From positions 661,501 to 725,500 of the forward strand of contig JAMPIV010004905.1 of NCBI GenBank assembly GCA_024509875.1: DNA of 64,000 nt, written 5' to 3'. Shown piece by piece: positions 14,327 to 26,095 of this stretch. Position numbers and translations under genes: made by a program. The notes below the pieces were generated by a model. That model did not search any database, was not told the origin of the DNA, and saw only the letters and a list, made by a program, of their open reading frames with translations. How positions within the stretch are numbered: position 1 is the stretch's first letter; each line of letters begins with the position of its first letter. The DNA comes from Oreohelix idahoensis (lineage: Eukaryota > Mollusca > Gastropoda > Stylommatophora > Oreohelicidae).

Positions 14327-14925
14327 TCCACCCCCCCCCCTTAAGAAAGAAAACGCAGTTTTCTTCCCTCGGAGGAGGCTTTGCCCGACCCCCTTAGGAG
14401 TTTGGACGACCACATGCCACTACGAGCATTTCCTCCTCTGAATAGAGAATGCCATAGTTCTCCACTACCATCGTCATTACTGCATTCGCCAACCATCCGA
14501 AAAAACAATATGGATATAAAGTAGGTTACCCAAGGTTCTGGCAGTCGTGAAAAATGACAACGACTGCCTTCCCCTGGTCACCCATAACAGAGTGCGCTGT
14601 ACCTTAATAGTAACTCTTACATAGGCACACATTACAGTTGATATTCTCAAAGCAAAACAGTCATTTGTCGCAAGGTTTAGACATGCACCAAATTGCCTTT
14701 ATGGCGCCATAACACACGAAATTCATAAGTATCTCATTTAGCACCAACATGATCTTTAAAGTACACAAGATAACCACCTCTTCAGTCACCCTCACTTCAT
14801 TATAAAGCTGTTAAGAACGACTTATATTTTATCAGAACAGAACTGGTAGCGTGGGTCAGACTCCACAGTTCGGTTTACGTTAACCGAAACATCCTACTAC
14901 ACGCGAATCCGATACCTATCCCTTG
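14327..14925 (-). other. 3' untranslated region of the minus-strand Gag-PR-RRM element
   Basis: Between the RRM-like segment and the polypurine tract. No RT, RNase H or integrase motif was found in any frame. The minus strand ends in a purine-rich stretch (complement of 14331-14375) next to the LTR. Confidence 0.5.
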
Positions 14926-15145
14926 CTATTGCTGGACTATCAGCAGGTGGTTATGAAGCAAAGGCATGTGCTTCCATCTGACTGCATCACGCGCATCCCA
15001 CCTATTCGCGAAAGTAACCCGTGCAACCTTGGTATTGTCTCGCAATGACAATACATCAACGAACCTAACCTGCGCGACCTCATTAAATGCACGTCTGAGT
15101 GTGCGCCAGCTAGCACTCGGGGGGAATATCGCGGACCCATACCTT
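14926..15145 (-). pseudogene. RRM-like RNA-binding domain segment
   Basis: Read on the minus strand it follows the RRM fold: an RNP2-like strand KVWVRDIPP, a helix SWRTLRRAFNEV, strand VRFVDVLSL, an RNP1-like strand KVARVTFAN, helix DARDAV and a final strand HNHLLIVQ, then a stop at 14926. A C-run of six (complement of 15119-15124) puts the first strand in a different frame from the rest, so a single-base indel breaks it. It lies 3' of a retroelement protease where pol would be expected. It is probably a captured host fragment, resembling hnRNP M-like RRMs in pattern only. Coincidental similarity is not excluded. Confidence 0.5.
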
Positions 15146-15266
15146 GCGGACACTAGCTATCAGGCTCTCAGGTATGCCTCTACTGTTCCTATTCATGTCC
15201 CTCGGCATCGGACTGTGAGTATTGATGGGCGCCTGCCTCGAACCCCATCTAAGATGTACTTTCTTC

Positions 15267-16905
15267 TCAGGTGGTGATATCTCGAATACCTGATCGTCCA
15301 CCTCGTGACTTCTTGGCGTTATGCACTCCCCGTACATTACCGATGATCAAATCGGCAACTGGGTTCTCGAGGACAAATGCGTTCACTCTCCCTGACAGAA
15401 ATAGGGTGTCTACATAAATACACGTCAGGGGGTAAGACTCGACTTTGCCCCCAAACGTGGTACACTTTACAGTTTTGCCTGTGAGGCAGGATTCGTCGAT
15501 GCACGAACGACGTACCCCAATTGTAGTGCACCCAGTGTCCCTCAACACCGAGACTGGTTTCTTCTCCACCACACCTTTGTGGAGTGCCACCTTGCCAGTC
15601 TCATGAACCGCCGACAGACATGGTACCACATGTCCGCAGTGTAACACTATATTCTCGTTGGAATAGAATAGAGGTCGACACCCCACACAGTCCTCACTGT
15701 TGACTGTGTTCAACACAGCCGCGGAATTCGCGTGTTCAATTGAGGTAGGACACCTGTCAGCATAATTACCCCTGCCATTACAATTGGAACATCTGCGTTC
15801 CCTTTTTGACTCATCGCGTGGACTATTGCTGGGACTGCTAGCTGGTGAAGACCGCGCATCGTAGTCGGATGATCGGCTATCAGCGGACTCATTTTTCCGC
15901 TTGGAATGTTGTTTTATCGACACACCGATCTTCGTCACGAGACTCATCAAAGCGTACCCGCTTTCGCGTTTCACGCTCTCCTCCGTCGCTATCACTTTTC
16001 CATTGACGGTTGTGCCAGTTGGACCAACCATTCCGATGAGATCGAAAGTTACCGTAATTCCCTCTGCTCTTGGCACCTGTCTGCATCGCCTGACTGATTT
16101 TGCCTTTGATGCCGCTGGACTTTGCCGACACCTGCAACTAAGGCGTCAGACAGGCCAGACCGATGGATGTGTTTGCCCGGATGGGCAAGGACATAATGGT
16201 GGCCCAACTGGTACATGGAGTCAATGTCCTTCGGCTGGCGCTCTTGGAAAAAAGCTACCAACTCAGAAGAACAAGATGACAACACTTTGTCCCGCAGCAC
16301 TATATCAACCAAGCCATTAAAGTCCTTTGGAATTCCTTCCAACTCGATCCATCTATTCAGCAGAAGCTTGATCTTCGAGATGAAGTTCTCGAAGTCCTGG
16401 TCTGCACTTGGCATCGTGTTTCTAAACCGCATCCGGTACCCGTCAGCCATCAAACGGAACTTCCGGAGCAACCGTTTCTTCATCTTGTCATAATCCGCCT
16501 GCTCTTCCAGCGGGATGCTATTAAAAGTCTCCATCGCAGGCCCCACTAGCAATGTGGATAACAGAGATGGCTACTCCTCTCTGTTTGCCTTCCAGGCCAC
16601 GCATTCGTCCTCGAACCTCTCAAGGAAAAAATCTAAATCGTCAATTTTGTCTTTAAAATTTGGCAGATGCAGCCTAAAAGGACGATGAGACTCCCTCGGA
16701 GTCGAGTTCTGACTACTTACACTCACTTCTAATCTCTTCAATTGTATTTCTTTATCAATCTTCTTCTCTTCCAAAGCTATTCTCATTCTCTCCTTCTCTA
16801 ATTCTAACTCTCTATCCTCTTTCATCTTCCTTTCCTGTAATTCTCGTTCCATCTTCTTTCCTTGAAATTCTAACTCTGCCTTCTTGAGTTCTCGTTCCTC
16901 GGCAC
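15267..16905 (-). pseudogene. Gag and protease of a Ty3/gypsy-like element (main part, broken)
   Basis: On the minus strand, a charged coiled coil (ELKKAELEFQGKKMERELQE and onward) leads to a capsid-like helical region (DDLDFFLERFEDECVAWK, then FENFISKIKLLLNRWIELEG). Next come a zinc knuckle with Asn in place of His (CSNCNGRGNYADRC) and a protease with the active site DTGCT and IIGN near its end. An in-frame TAG at 16571-16573 replaces an expected Trp codon. Frameshifts occur near 16140 and 15900. The N-terminus lies 8.4 kb away at 25332-25457 because another retrotransposon sits in the gene. No RT, integrase or RNase H follows. Confidence 0.85.
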
Positions 16906-19298
16906 TGTCGTGAAATATTCTAATCCACATATATAAATTATCAGGTAAATATAAAGCCTAACAAATACATTTAATAAAGAAAAGAGCAATGGTAAAAGAA
17001 CAGTGCTGTCACAATGACTGTACTCGAAATCCCCCTGTTTTCTGCTTCGTCTGCAAATTGTAACGCTTTCACGTTGATAGTAAAAGCCTACTGTATTATT
17101 ACCCGCTTTCTTCAATGAAACGTGTACAACCTTGAGATACGCAAGCTGATCAATAACCTAAATTTAATATTTTATTCATTCCATTTTATACACGGCGTAA
17201 CTAAAAGACAGATAAAGCAGGAGAGAGAGAGAGGGGCGAAAGAAGGCAGGAAGCATGCAATACTAAACACGCGTCGCGCGATACACAATTGCTGCCATCA
17301 CGCGTGTAAGGCCACATGCACTAACTTTATTTCAAATCGACAGTGATAAAATACACTACCCATCCGAGAGTTAGGTTTTAAAATCCTGAAAAACGCTTAT
17401 TGGAATTATGACAATATGCTGGTTTACGTTTGAAAACATTACAGTACCCAGACAGCACATCTTCGAAACAGGAGGTAGAAGAAATTGCATATTTTGAACG
17501 CAGCCACTTAGCTCCATTAAATTTGTATATTTGGGTTCCTTAGGACTTGCTGACAAATAATATGTAAAACGTTACGCAAATAGTCTAGGAATTACCAAAT
17601 TATAACCAAAATAAAATAGTGGGGGTGCCTGACAGCATGAAATCATTTCTGCTCATAAAATTTTTTTATAACGTGTTTGAAAAAACCTTACGTTACGGAA
17701 ATAGCCTACCATGTTAACTCCTAATTGATTGGAGCGCCACAAATGTAAGACTAAACACGATTGGTCAGGCTATAATTACTATCTTGTGTTGTCAGGGGAA
17801 ACGTGAAAAAGGAGTACTTTTTTGAAAAGATGTGTAGACATGGTTTCATTGGGTAGAGCTGCGAATATACTCGATTCAGAGCGTCTGTTCATTGCCACAT
17901 CTTGTAATAAACCTACTAAGAAGCAGTGCGTTGAGCACCAGTGTATATTTTTTATAAAATAAAGCCTGGGACATCGGCAGATCGGAGTTGTGCTATATTC
18001 ATTGCCAGTCAACGAAACTGTTTATTATTCCATGAATTGTGGTAAGCTTGAAATATTCAATATCTTTTAATGAAAATTGAATGTAAATTGATAATTTATG
18101 TCTGTATATATGTGTAGTTCAGTAGCGAACATGATGTAAAGCCTATGGTACTCTAGCCTGAACAGAAGGTGTCGGAGGAAAGTAAAACTGCATGGAATGG
18201 CCAAACAGTACACTGACACCTAGATTATTGATTAGACAAGAAATAATGCTGGAATTGCAGAGGCGTAGTAACCATTAGGGAGGGAAATACTGGTATAAAG
18301 TATTTCAGATGAAGCTGACAGTTGGCCTAACGCTCTGAACTCAATGTTTGTGATGTATTGTGCTCAGTGTAGAAAGAGAGTATAAATTAGTTATGACGTA
18401 GAAGGTACATCCTTCTTGTTTCAGGGACCGTGGTCTTAAAGTTATTGAGCAGCACCTGGTCAGAGCTTTGCTGAAGCCAGAGGCAGACAGCATACTCCTT
18501 GGTCCATATAGCAACCAGTGGGGTGACTCCAGAACTCATTAAAGTAATCGAGCAGAGGAGCCTTTTTCTGCAGTCATCACGAAAGATAAGAGAGTGTGGC
18601 CATGGAGCTCAACATTATGTACCCCCATCTTAAAATGACACTGTAAATTAAAATTAAGAGGGGAATTTAATTGTTTTCATACCAGGAACTGAGAACATCT
18701 CAAATACTAGTTCCAATAGAGACAAACTATTGAAGTCATGATGACAAATACCAACAGAGCTTGAACAAAACAAAACCAGTATTACCTCAGATTACTACTA
18801 CACAACTGACACACATAGGATACTATTACTAATATATGTCACTACAAGATTCATATTGATAAATTCTGTACATATAACTTGTAATTAAAATTTATTGTGA
18901 TTCCTGGTTCCCTTTGTAATTGAATCAGGACACATATACATTCATGACAGCACTGAATACATATTGTTATTTGAAAAGTTATCAGTGACTCCTTTAAGAT
19001 ATCCTTGTAGAGTGTTTTATGTATGTGAGTGTCACTGTGTTGTCAAGTGTGGTGGAATAAATTAAATTGTTTAGCTGTCTGTTGTTGTTATGACTTACAC
19101 TTCATCATATACATACCCTAGACATATAACGTTGTCATCACACTATTCCAGAATAATTCTGACTGAGGTATACATATGTGGCAGCAAGTAAGGTTATCTA
19201 TAATACACTACTCTTATTAGATATAGATACCTTCACAGCTGATCTCAGTCAGTACACTAAGTCCCCTATAAATATTTATAACATCCCACTTCACCACA
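16906..19298 (+). repeat. 5' LTR of element 2
   Basis: Starts TGTCGTGAAATATTC and ends CACTTCACCACA. Near-identical to 22939-25331. It includes a possible TATA element (AGAGTATAAATTAG near 18379) and an AATAAA polyadenylation signal at about 19053-19058. Confidence 0.95.
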
Positions 19299-19302
19299 TA
19301 TA

Positions 19303-19322
19303 TTGGGGTCTCGCTCTCGGGA
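19303..19322 (+). other. Primer binding site candidate of element 2
   Basis: TTGGGGTCTCGCTCTCGGGA begins four bases after the LTR. The 34803/58037 elements have TTGGCTGGCTCGCCGGGAT at the same offset. The pattern partly resembles the tRNA-Pro 3' complement, but the primer is not proven. Confidence 0.5.
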
Positions 19323-19503
19323 TTTTGAATCTTTCCCTATTACAAATATTGGGGGTAATTCACTTCAGGGAATAATAAGAATTAAAAGGTATCCTTGTGT
19401 GAAAGTAAATAAGGTTGAGCTCACAGTGCCTGTGTTGTCCTAAGTTAGTTAGTCATAGATAAAATTGTTTAGTTACATATTTTAGACATTTATCTGTTAG
19501 ACA

Positions 19504-21348
19504 ATGGCCGACCTGGCAAAATTTCGATCTGCTGCTGTACAGACTGCGAAAGAGTTAGGAATGGACGGGCAAATTATGATTTCTTATGTCACTGCGGAAT
19601 GTGACAAATATATTGAACGGGAAGAAAGAAGATTAGAAAAAGAGGCCGAAAGAAAATTAGAGGCTGAGACTAAGAGGTTGCAGATTGAGGCTGAGGCTAA
19701 GAGGTTGCAGATTGAGGCTGACAAAGAGGCTAAAGCATTGGAAGCCGAGGAAAGAAGACAGGCTGCAGAAAGAGAAGAGAAGAAATTAGCTGCAGAAAGA
19801 GAAGAGAAGAAATTAGCTGCAGAAAGAGAAGAGAAGAGATTAGCTGCAGAAAGGGAAGCAGAAAAGGAGGAGAAGAGATTACAAAGGGAACATGAGTTAC
19901 GACTAAGGGAGTTTGAGTTTCAGGGCCATGCTCCTGAAAATGGTGCCAGTCCCTTTGCCTCTGATGCTACGGTTACTCAGGGAGCCTCAACCTCGGCTAT
20001 GAATTTTCATTTATATCATTTTGTTGAGAAAGACGACGATATAGAGAGCTATCTAAATAGGTATGAACTATTAGCTACCACGTATGGGTTAGAGAGAGAA
20101 AGGTGGAGCTTAAAGTTATCTCAAGGACTTCGTGGGGCAGCTTATGAAGTTTTTGCAAAAATGAGCAGATGTGATCAGGAAAATTATGACATGCTAAAGC
20201 AGGCTCTTTTGTTAAGATATGAAAAGAATGCAGAATTTTATAGGAACAAATTTAGGAATGCTAAACTACTGTCAGGTGAAACCTATCACCAGTTCTCTGC
20301 ACGAATAGAGACATACTTGGAGAAATGGACTTCTCTGGGGAAAACCCAAGATCTTAAGGAAATGGTCCTTATAGAGCAATTAAGAGAGTCCATGGCTCCA
20401 GACCTGAGAAAGTTTCTCATGGAACAAGGTGCAGAGAGGCTGGGTGAGTTGCTAAATGTTGCTGAACGGTATCAAGCAGCTCAAGCAGAGGTAACAGGTA
20501 ATAAAAAGAAACAGGTGGATAACTTTAGGGCACCACAGATCTTTAATCAATTTGATCCTAGAGATCAAAACAAAGGTAAGCACCAGTTTGATAGGCCACG
20601 GTATGAAAATAAAAATAAATTCCCAAAATTCGATGAAAGGAAATATGATGAAAGAAAATCTTTCAACCAAGGAAAAAGGTGGTGTAAAAATTGTCAGATG
20701 GACAATCATGACACTGACCGTTGTAGAAGGAAACCTGTGTATATGGCCACCCTTCAGGTCAGGTCGACCTCAAGACAGGAGGAGGATATTATGTTGGATA
20801 CCACTCCAGAAGAGATGAGGAAGGCACAGGCTGGGGATAAAACACTCAAGCCTTGTTTCAGAAAATTGTCAACTTGTCATACAACTCCAGGCAAGGGAGA
20901 TTTTTACATGAAAAATAAGTTGATGTATAGGAAGACTGGAGCTAGATCCAAAGGTCAGGGACAGCTGGTACTTCCTAAAAGATATAGGGCAGACTTAATA
21001 AGGAGCCTACATGTGAAACCCGATGGGGACCATGAGAAGATAGGTACCATCATTCAAAAGGTGGCTCACAATTATTATTGGCCCAAAGCAAGATGGGACA
21101 TTGAGAATTTTGTAGAAAGGTGTGGCATAGCACAAGTGGGAATATTGATCAGGACCTGGACACGCCACGGGGCAAAATTAGGCCTGATAATAAAAAGAAA
21201 AATAGATTTGATAAAGTGGATCAAATGGAATGGGAAGCCCCTTTTCACGGACAAGCTTCACTTAACTGTTTTACAATGGCCACTATGCGGAGAGTGCAAA
21301 AAGATGTCTTACCCCAGGATAAGCCGAAAATCCCTCAATCGGACTTAA
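19504..21348 (+). CDS. Gag of element 2, running into an integrase zinc-domain remnant
   Basis: The 614-codon frame starts at ATG 19504, two bases after a stretch ending AGACA. Residues 35-140 form a highly charged coiled coil containing three exact or near-exact repeats of a 9-residue unit (AAEREEKKL). Residues 165-330 are the helical capsid region, with the pattern DIESYLNRYELLATTYGLER...WSLKLS. A zinc knuckle C394-x2-C397-x4-H402-x4-C407 follows. Protease is missing: after about residue 420 the frame passes directly to HHCC-type integrase sequence (HNYYWPKARWDIENFVERCG), which has lost its last Cys, and then to unrelated sequence until the stop. Gag could still form particles, but pol function cannot come from this copy. 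Confidence 0.85.
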   Translation: MADLAKFRSAAVQTAKELGMDGQIMISYVTAECDKYIEREERRLEKEAERKLEAETKRLQIEAEAKRLQIEADKEAKALEAEERRQAAEREEKKLAAEREEKKLAAEREEKRLAAEREAEKEEKRLQREHELRLREFEFQGHAPENGASPFASDATVTQGASTSAMNFHLYHFVEKDDDIESYLNRYELLATTYGLERERWSLKLSQGLRGAAYEVFAKMSRCDQENYDMLKQALLLRYEKNAEFYRNKFRNAKLLSGETYHQFSARIETYLEKWTSLGKTQDLKEMVLIEQLRESMAPDLRKFLMEQGAERLGELLNVAERYQAAQAEVTGNKKKQVDNFRAPQIFNQFDPRDQNKGKHQFDRPRYENKNKFPKFDERKYDERKSFNQGKRWCKNCQMDNHDTDRCRRKPVYMATLQVRSTSRQEEDIMLDTTPEEMRKAQAGDKTLKPCFRKLSTCHTTPGKGDFYMKNKLMYRKTGARSKGQGQLVLPKRYRADLIRSLHVKPDGDHEKIGTIIQKVAHNYYWPKARWDIENFVERCGIAQVGILIRTWTRHGAKLGLIIKRKIDLIKWIKWNGKPLFTDKLHLTVLQWPLCGECKKMSYPRISRKSLNRT

Positions 21349-21542
21349 ACAAACTGGAGGAAGAGGATGTAGAGAGGAAATCTCTCATCAAGAATTTTAA
21401 GTGGGGAGAAAGCCCCAGGAAAAGAATTGGTAGCGGTCGTTTTATGCATGATAATTCTGGGAAGAAAAATCATCACTATAGAGCTTCGAGTGGAAGAGAC
21501 CATACCGGTGCATGGACAAATAGGTCCACAAAATTAAAGGTC
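21349..21542 (+). other. Unassigned insert or scrambled sequence in place of the integrase core
   Basis: An open frame at 21120-21551 encodes a Lys/Asp-rich stretch (PDNKKKNRFDKVDQMEW and onward) that matches no integrase motif. It occupies the position of the DDE core in the related element at 60888-63719. Its origin is unknown. Confidence 0.4.
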
Positions 21543-22482
21543 CATATGTAGCTTTGTTAAGAACGTGGACTGATGAAAAGGCAGAGGAAAACATTACATC
21601 TTCATACCAATATGTGAATGAGCTGACCACTCGTTTAAAAACGGCTGGAAACTTGCCAATGAAAATTTGAAACAAGCCAGGAAGAAACATGCTGCCTATT
21701 ATAACAGGAAGGCGAAAGACAGAGATTTGGCTGTGGGAGAGAAGGTACTGCTTCTTCTCCCCGGGAGTCAGAATAAGTTACAAATTGGATGGCAGGGTCC
21801 ATATACAGTTCTAGAGAAGGTGTCTAGAACAAATTATAAGATAGATAAGAAGGGGAAAGAAAAAATCTATCATGTGAATCTCCTGAAGAAATATTTGGAA
21901 AGAGAACATCAGGAAGAGACACACTTGTTGACCTTGTCCATCGCCATGGAGATGAAAAAGGAACCACTTTCATTATTTGAATATCCATTACACCCCTGTG
22001 AGACAGCAGCACAGGTGAAAATCAGTACACATTTAACTCAGAAAGAGAGAGTGCAACAGGTTCTAAATAATCATGCAGAGGTGTTAACAGACCGACCAGG
22101 GCATACAAACCTATTGGAATATGATATGAAACTGATAGACCCCACACCTGTCTGTATGAAACCATATTCGATTCCGTTTGCTAAGGAGAAAGCTTTGAAG
22201 GAAGAGATAGACTATCTGTTGAAGGAAGGAATTATTTCGCACAGTGAATCTTCATATAGTTCCGGTGTTGTACTCTTAAGGAAGCCCTCGGGAGAACATA
22301 GACTCTGTATAGATTACAGGAGACTGAATGCTATTACAGAAGGACAGGTGGATCCATTGCCGGATACAAATCAGTTGTTTGCCAGGTTAAATAAGGCTAA
22401 ATATTTCTCAAGGGTGGATCTGAGTAAAGGATACTATCAGATTCCAGTAAAACCTGAGATCAGACAAAATTGTTGGATGTAA
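21543..22482 (+). pseudogene. Integrase C-terminus (GPY/F module) and start of RT, element 2
   Basis: Integrase tail homology (ALLRTWTDEKAEE, VNELTTRLKT) resumes at about 21540. After a frameshift near 21650 comes a 271-codon frame with GEKVLLLLPG, WQGPYTVLEKVSRTNYKI and YHVNLLKKYLE, which is the GPY/F module. It then enters RT with LCIDYRRLNA and RVDLSKGYYQIPVKPE. The frame is cut by an internal deletion at the stop 22480-22482, before the YxDD box. Integrase directly precedes RT. Confidence 0.85.
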
Positions 22483-22927
22483 ACATTTCGGAGGAACGTA
22501 ATGAATCCCTGAGTTGCCTCTTTGATTGAGGATATTCCGAATGTTTCATACAGGATAATAAGAAGATTATGGGATCCACTACGAAAACTCTGCTATCACC
22601 AGGTATATGTTATCTCCTCATAACGTACATTTTGAGGAAAATCTAATGTTCTCTGGACATGTCATTGCGCAGACTCAGAGAAGAGAAATGGTGAATACGG
22701 GTTGCGAAGCAGCATTAAGACAAGCACTCACACTTGCGGCTGTTCAGTAACATAACCGAAATATATTATTGGTTGTAGAAGTCTGAGGCAGATTTCATGA
22801 GTAGTGCCTACTCTGAATGGACCCAACTACATAAAACCATGATAGCACCACAGCAGAGTAAAGTCAAGTTGACTTACATTTATCTATGTGTATATAGAAT
22901 AAAGGACTGACAGGGGATGTCTGTTTT
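22483..22927 (+). pseudogene. Eroded RT remnants of element 2
   Basis: Short pieces still echo RT: RIIRRLWDPLR near 22560 (compare TRMMRKLLDPL) and FSGHVIA near 22650 (compare FLGHTIS). The FMDD box and RNase H are gone. Several deletions are needed to explain it. Confidence 0.6.
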
Positions 22928-22938
22928 AAGAGGGGAGG
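22928..22938 (+). other. Polypurine tract of element 2
   Basis: AAGAGGGGAGG immediately precedes the 3' LTR. Confidence 0.8.
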
Positions 22939-25331
22939 TGTCGTGAAATATTCTAATCCACATATATAAATTATCAGGTAAATATAAAGCCTAACAAATA
23001 CATTTAATAAAGAAAAGAGCAATGGTAAAAGAACAGTGCTGTCACAATGACTGTACTCGAAATCCCCTTGTTTTCTGCTTCGTCTGCAAATTGTAACGCT
23101 TTCACGTTGATAGTAAAAGCCTACTGTATTATTACCCGCTTTCTTCAATGAAACGTGTACAACCTTGAGATACGCAAGCTGATCAATAACCTAAATTTAA
23201 TATTTCATTCATTCCATTTTATACACGGCGTAACTAAAAGACAGATAAAGCAGGAAAGAGAGAGAGGGGCGAATGAAGGCAGGAAGCATGCAATACTAAA
23301 CACGCGTCGCGCGATACACAATTGCTGCCATCACGCGTGTAAGGCCACATGCACTAACTTTATTTCAAATCGACAGTGATAAAATACACTACCCATCCGA
23401 GAGTTAGGTTTTAAAATCCTGAAAAACGCTTATTGGAATTATGACAATATGCTGGTTTACGTTTGAAAACATTACAGTACCCAGACAGCACATCTTCGAA
23501 ACAGGAGGTAGAAGAAATTGCATATTTTGAACGCAGCCACTTAGCTCCATTAAATTTGTATATTTGGGTTCCTTAGGACTTGCTGACAAATAATATGTAA
23601 AACGTTACGCAAATAGTCTAGGAATTACCAAATTATAACCAAAATAAAATAGTGGGGGTGCCTGACAGCATGAAATCATTTCTGCTCATAAAATTTTTTT
23701 ATAACGTGTTTGAAAAAACCTTACGTTACGGAAATAGCCTACCATGTTAACTCCTAATTGATTGGAGCGCCACAAATGTAAGACTAAACACGATTGGTCA
23801 GGCTATAAATACTATCTTGTGTTGTCAGGGGAAACGTGAAAAAGGAGTACTTTTTTGAAAAGATGTGTAGACATGGTTTCATTGGGTAGAGCTGCGAATA
23901 TACTCGATTCAGAGCGTCTGTTCATTGCCACATCTTGTAATAAACCTACTAAGAAGCAGTGCGTTGAGCACCAGTGTATATTTTTTATAAAATAAAGCCT
24001 GGGACATCGGCAGATCGGAGTTGTGCTATATTCATTGCCAGTCAACGAAACTGTTTATTATTCCATGAATTGTGGTAAGCTTGAAATATTCAATATCTTT
24101 TAATGAAAATTGAATGTAAATTGATAATTTATGTCTGTATATATGTGTAGTTCAGTAGCGAACATGATGTAAAGCCTATGGTACTCCAGCCTGAACAGAA
24201 GGTGTCGGAGGAAAGTAAAACTGCATGGAATGGCCAAACAGTACACTGACACCTAGATTATTGATTAGACAAGAAATAATGCTGGAATTGCAGAGGCGTA
24301 GTAACCATTAGGGAGGGAAATACTGGTATAAAGTATTTCAGATGAAGCTGACAGTTGGCCTAACGCTCTGAACTCAATGTTTGTGATGTATTGTGCTCAG
24401 TGTAGAAAGAGAGTATAAATTAGTTATGACGTAGAAGGTACATCCTTCTTGTTTCAGGGACCGTGGTCTTAAAGTTATTGAGCAGCACCTGGTCAGAGCT
24501 TTGCTGAAGCCAGAGGCAGACAGCATACTCCTTGGTCCATATAGCAACCAGTGGGGTGACTCCAGAACTCATTAAAGTAATCGAGCAGAGGAGCCTTTTT
24601 CTGCAGTCATCACGAAAGATAAGAGAGTGTGGCCATGGAACTCAACATTATGTACCCCCATCTTAAAATGACACTGTAAATTAAAATTAAGAGGGGAATT
24701 TAATTGTTTTCATACCAGGAACTGAGAACATCTCAAATACTAGTTCCAATAGAGACAAACTATTGAAGTCATGATGACAAATACCAACAGAGCTTGAACA
24801 AAACAAAACCAGTATTACCTCAGATTACTACTACACAACTGACACACATAGGATACTATTACTAATATATGTCACTACAAGATTCATATTGATAAATTCT
24901 GTACATATAACTTGTAATTAAAATTGATTGTGATTCCTGGTTCCCTTTGTAATTGAATCAGGACACATATACATTCATGACAGCACTGAATACATATTGT
25001 TATTTGAAAAGTTATCAGTGACTCCTTTAAGATATCCTTGTAGAGTGTTTTATGTATGTGAGTGTCACTGTGTTGTCAAGTGTGGTGGAATAAATTAAAT
25101 TGTTTAGCTGTCTGTTGTTTTTATGACTTACACTTCATCATACACATACCCTAAACATATAACGTAGTCATCACACTATTCCAGAATAATTCTGACTGAG
25201 GTATACATATGTGGCAGCAAGTAAGGTTATCTATAATACACTACTCTTATTAGATATAGATACCTTCACAGCTGATCTCAGTCAGTACACTAAGTCCCCT
25301 ATAAATATTTATAACATCCCACTTCACCACA
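22939..25331 (+). repeat. 3' LTR of element 2
   Basis: Same length as the 5' LTR (2393 bp) with about 12 single-base differences seen by eye and no indels. Followed by the GGCAC target duplication. Confidence 0.95.
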
Positions 25332-25457
25332 GGCACGTAAATCTCTTAAGGCATCCTGATTCTCTTTTGAGTGGAATTTTGCCTTGGCATAATCCGTTAG
25401 GTCTTTCCCAGTGTACCCACATTCTTTGCCTATCCGAATGAAACCCTCTAAGTCCAT
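25332..25457 (-). pseudogene. N-terminal 42 codons of the interrupted gag
   Basis: Starts at ATG 25457-25455 (minus strand) with MDLEGFIRIGKECGYTGKDL, a Gag N-terminal helix pattern like MADLAKF...AKELGMDG of element 2. Its last codon ends exactly at the target duplication. The frame continues without shift at 16900 once the inserted element and one GGCAC copy are disregarded. Confidence 0.85.
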
Positions 25458-26090
25458 GATGTACACTCACAATACTCAATAATATCTATGACTCTGCTTC
25501 TTTTGCTATAGATTCACACTATGCAGCTACTCAATAACGTGTACCATAAACCACTTCACTTATATCAACAGATACCTCTCTGCTTACAAAGTATGCAGTA
25601 ATGGTATATAAATAGCAATATCACTGCTCAAAGTACAAACATATGAATGTAAATATAATCCACTTCACCCCTCAATGTGTATATATATAATCCACCTCAC
25701 CCCTCAATTAACCTCTTGGCTACTGTCTCCTTACTCTCTAGGTTTTGGTCTTTCCGATCACTTAGTCTCTGTGATACAACTGAAAAGACCCTTACTATAG
25801 TTGAAGATAGAGTTATCTACCCTTCCAAGATGGAGGTGAATTTCTTTTTTCACCTTAGACGCCGAAAGAAAAACACCAGGAATGTGTATATTTCGATGGA
25901 TTGTACCATGTTATGTTAAATTATAGAATAACAGATACATCAGAGTATCTAGTGGTGTAGATATTTTCCTATAACTGACCTCGAAACCCTCGAATCGGTC
26001 GGTTGGATAGGAGGGTTGATCAGAGAGTTAACAAGTCACTATCGTAAAACAAGCGATTGTTACCGAAACAGAACCAGGCTCGACAGTAAA
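25458..26090 (-). other. Probable leader of the interrupted element, no gene seen
   Basis: Non-coding AT-rich sequence upstream of the gag ATG on the minus strand. It contains a near-duplicate phrase, ATAATCCACYTCACCCCTCA, at about 25659 and 25690. No LTR end could be placed here. Confidence 0.4.
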
Positions 26091-26095
26091 CATGA

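Larger units (their letters stand above)
16906..25331 (+). mobile_element. LTR retrotransposon, young but internally defective (element 2)
   Basis: It has two 2393-bp LTRs with about 12 mismatches, a 5-bp target duplication GGCAC on both sides (16901-16905 and 25332-25336), a primer-binding-site candidate and a polypurine tract. The 3.6-kb body encodes Gag but has lost protease, the integrase core and most of RT and RNase H. It lies within the gag gene of a minus-strand element. Confidence 0.95.
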
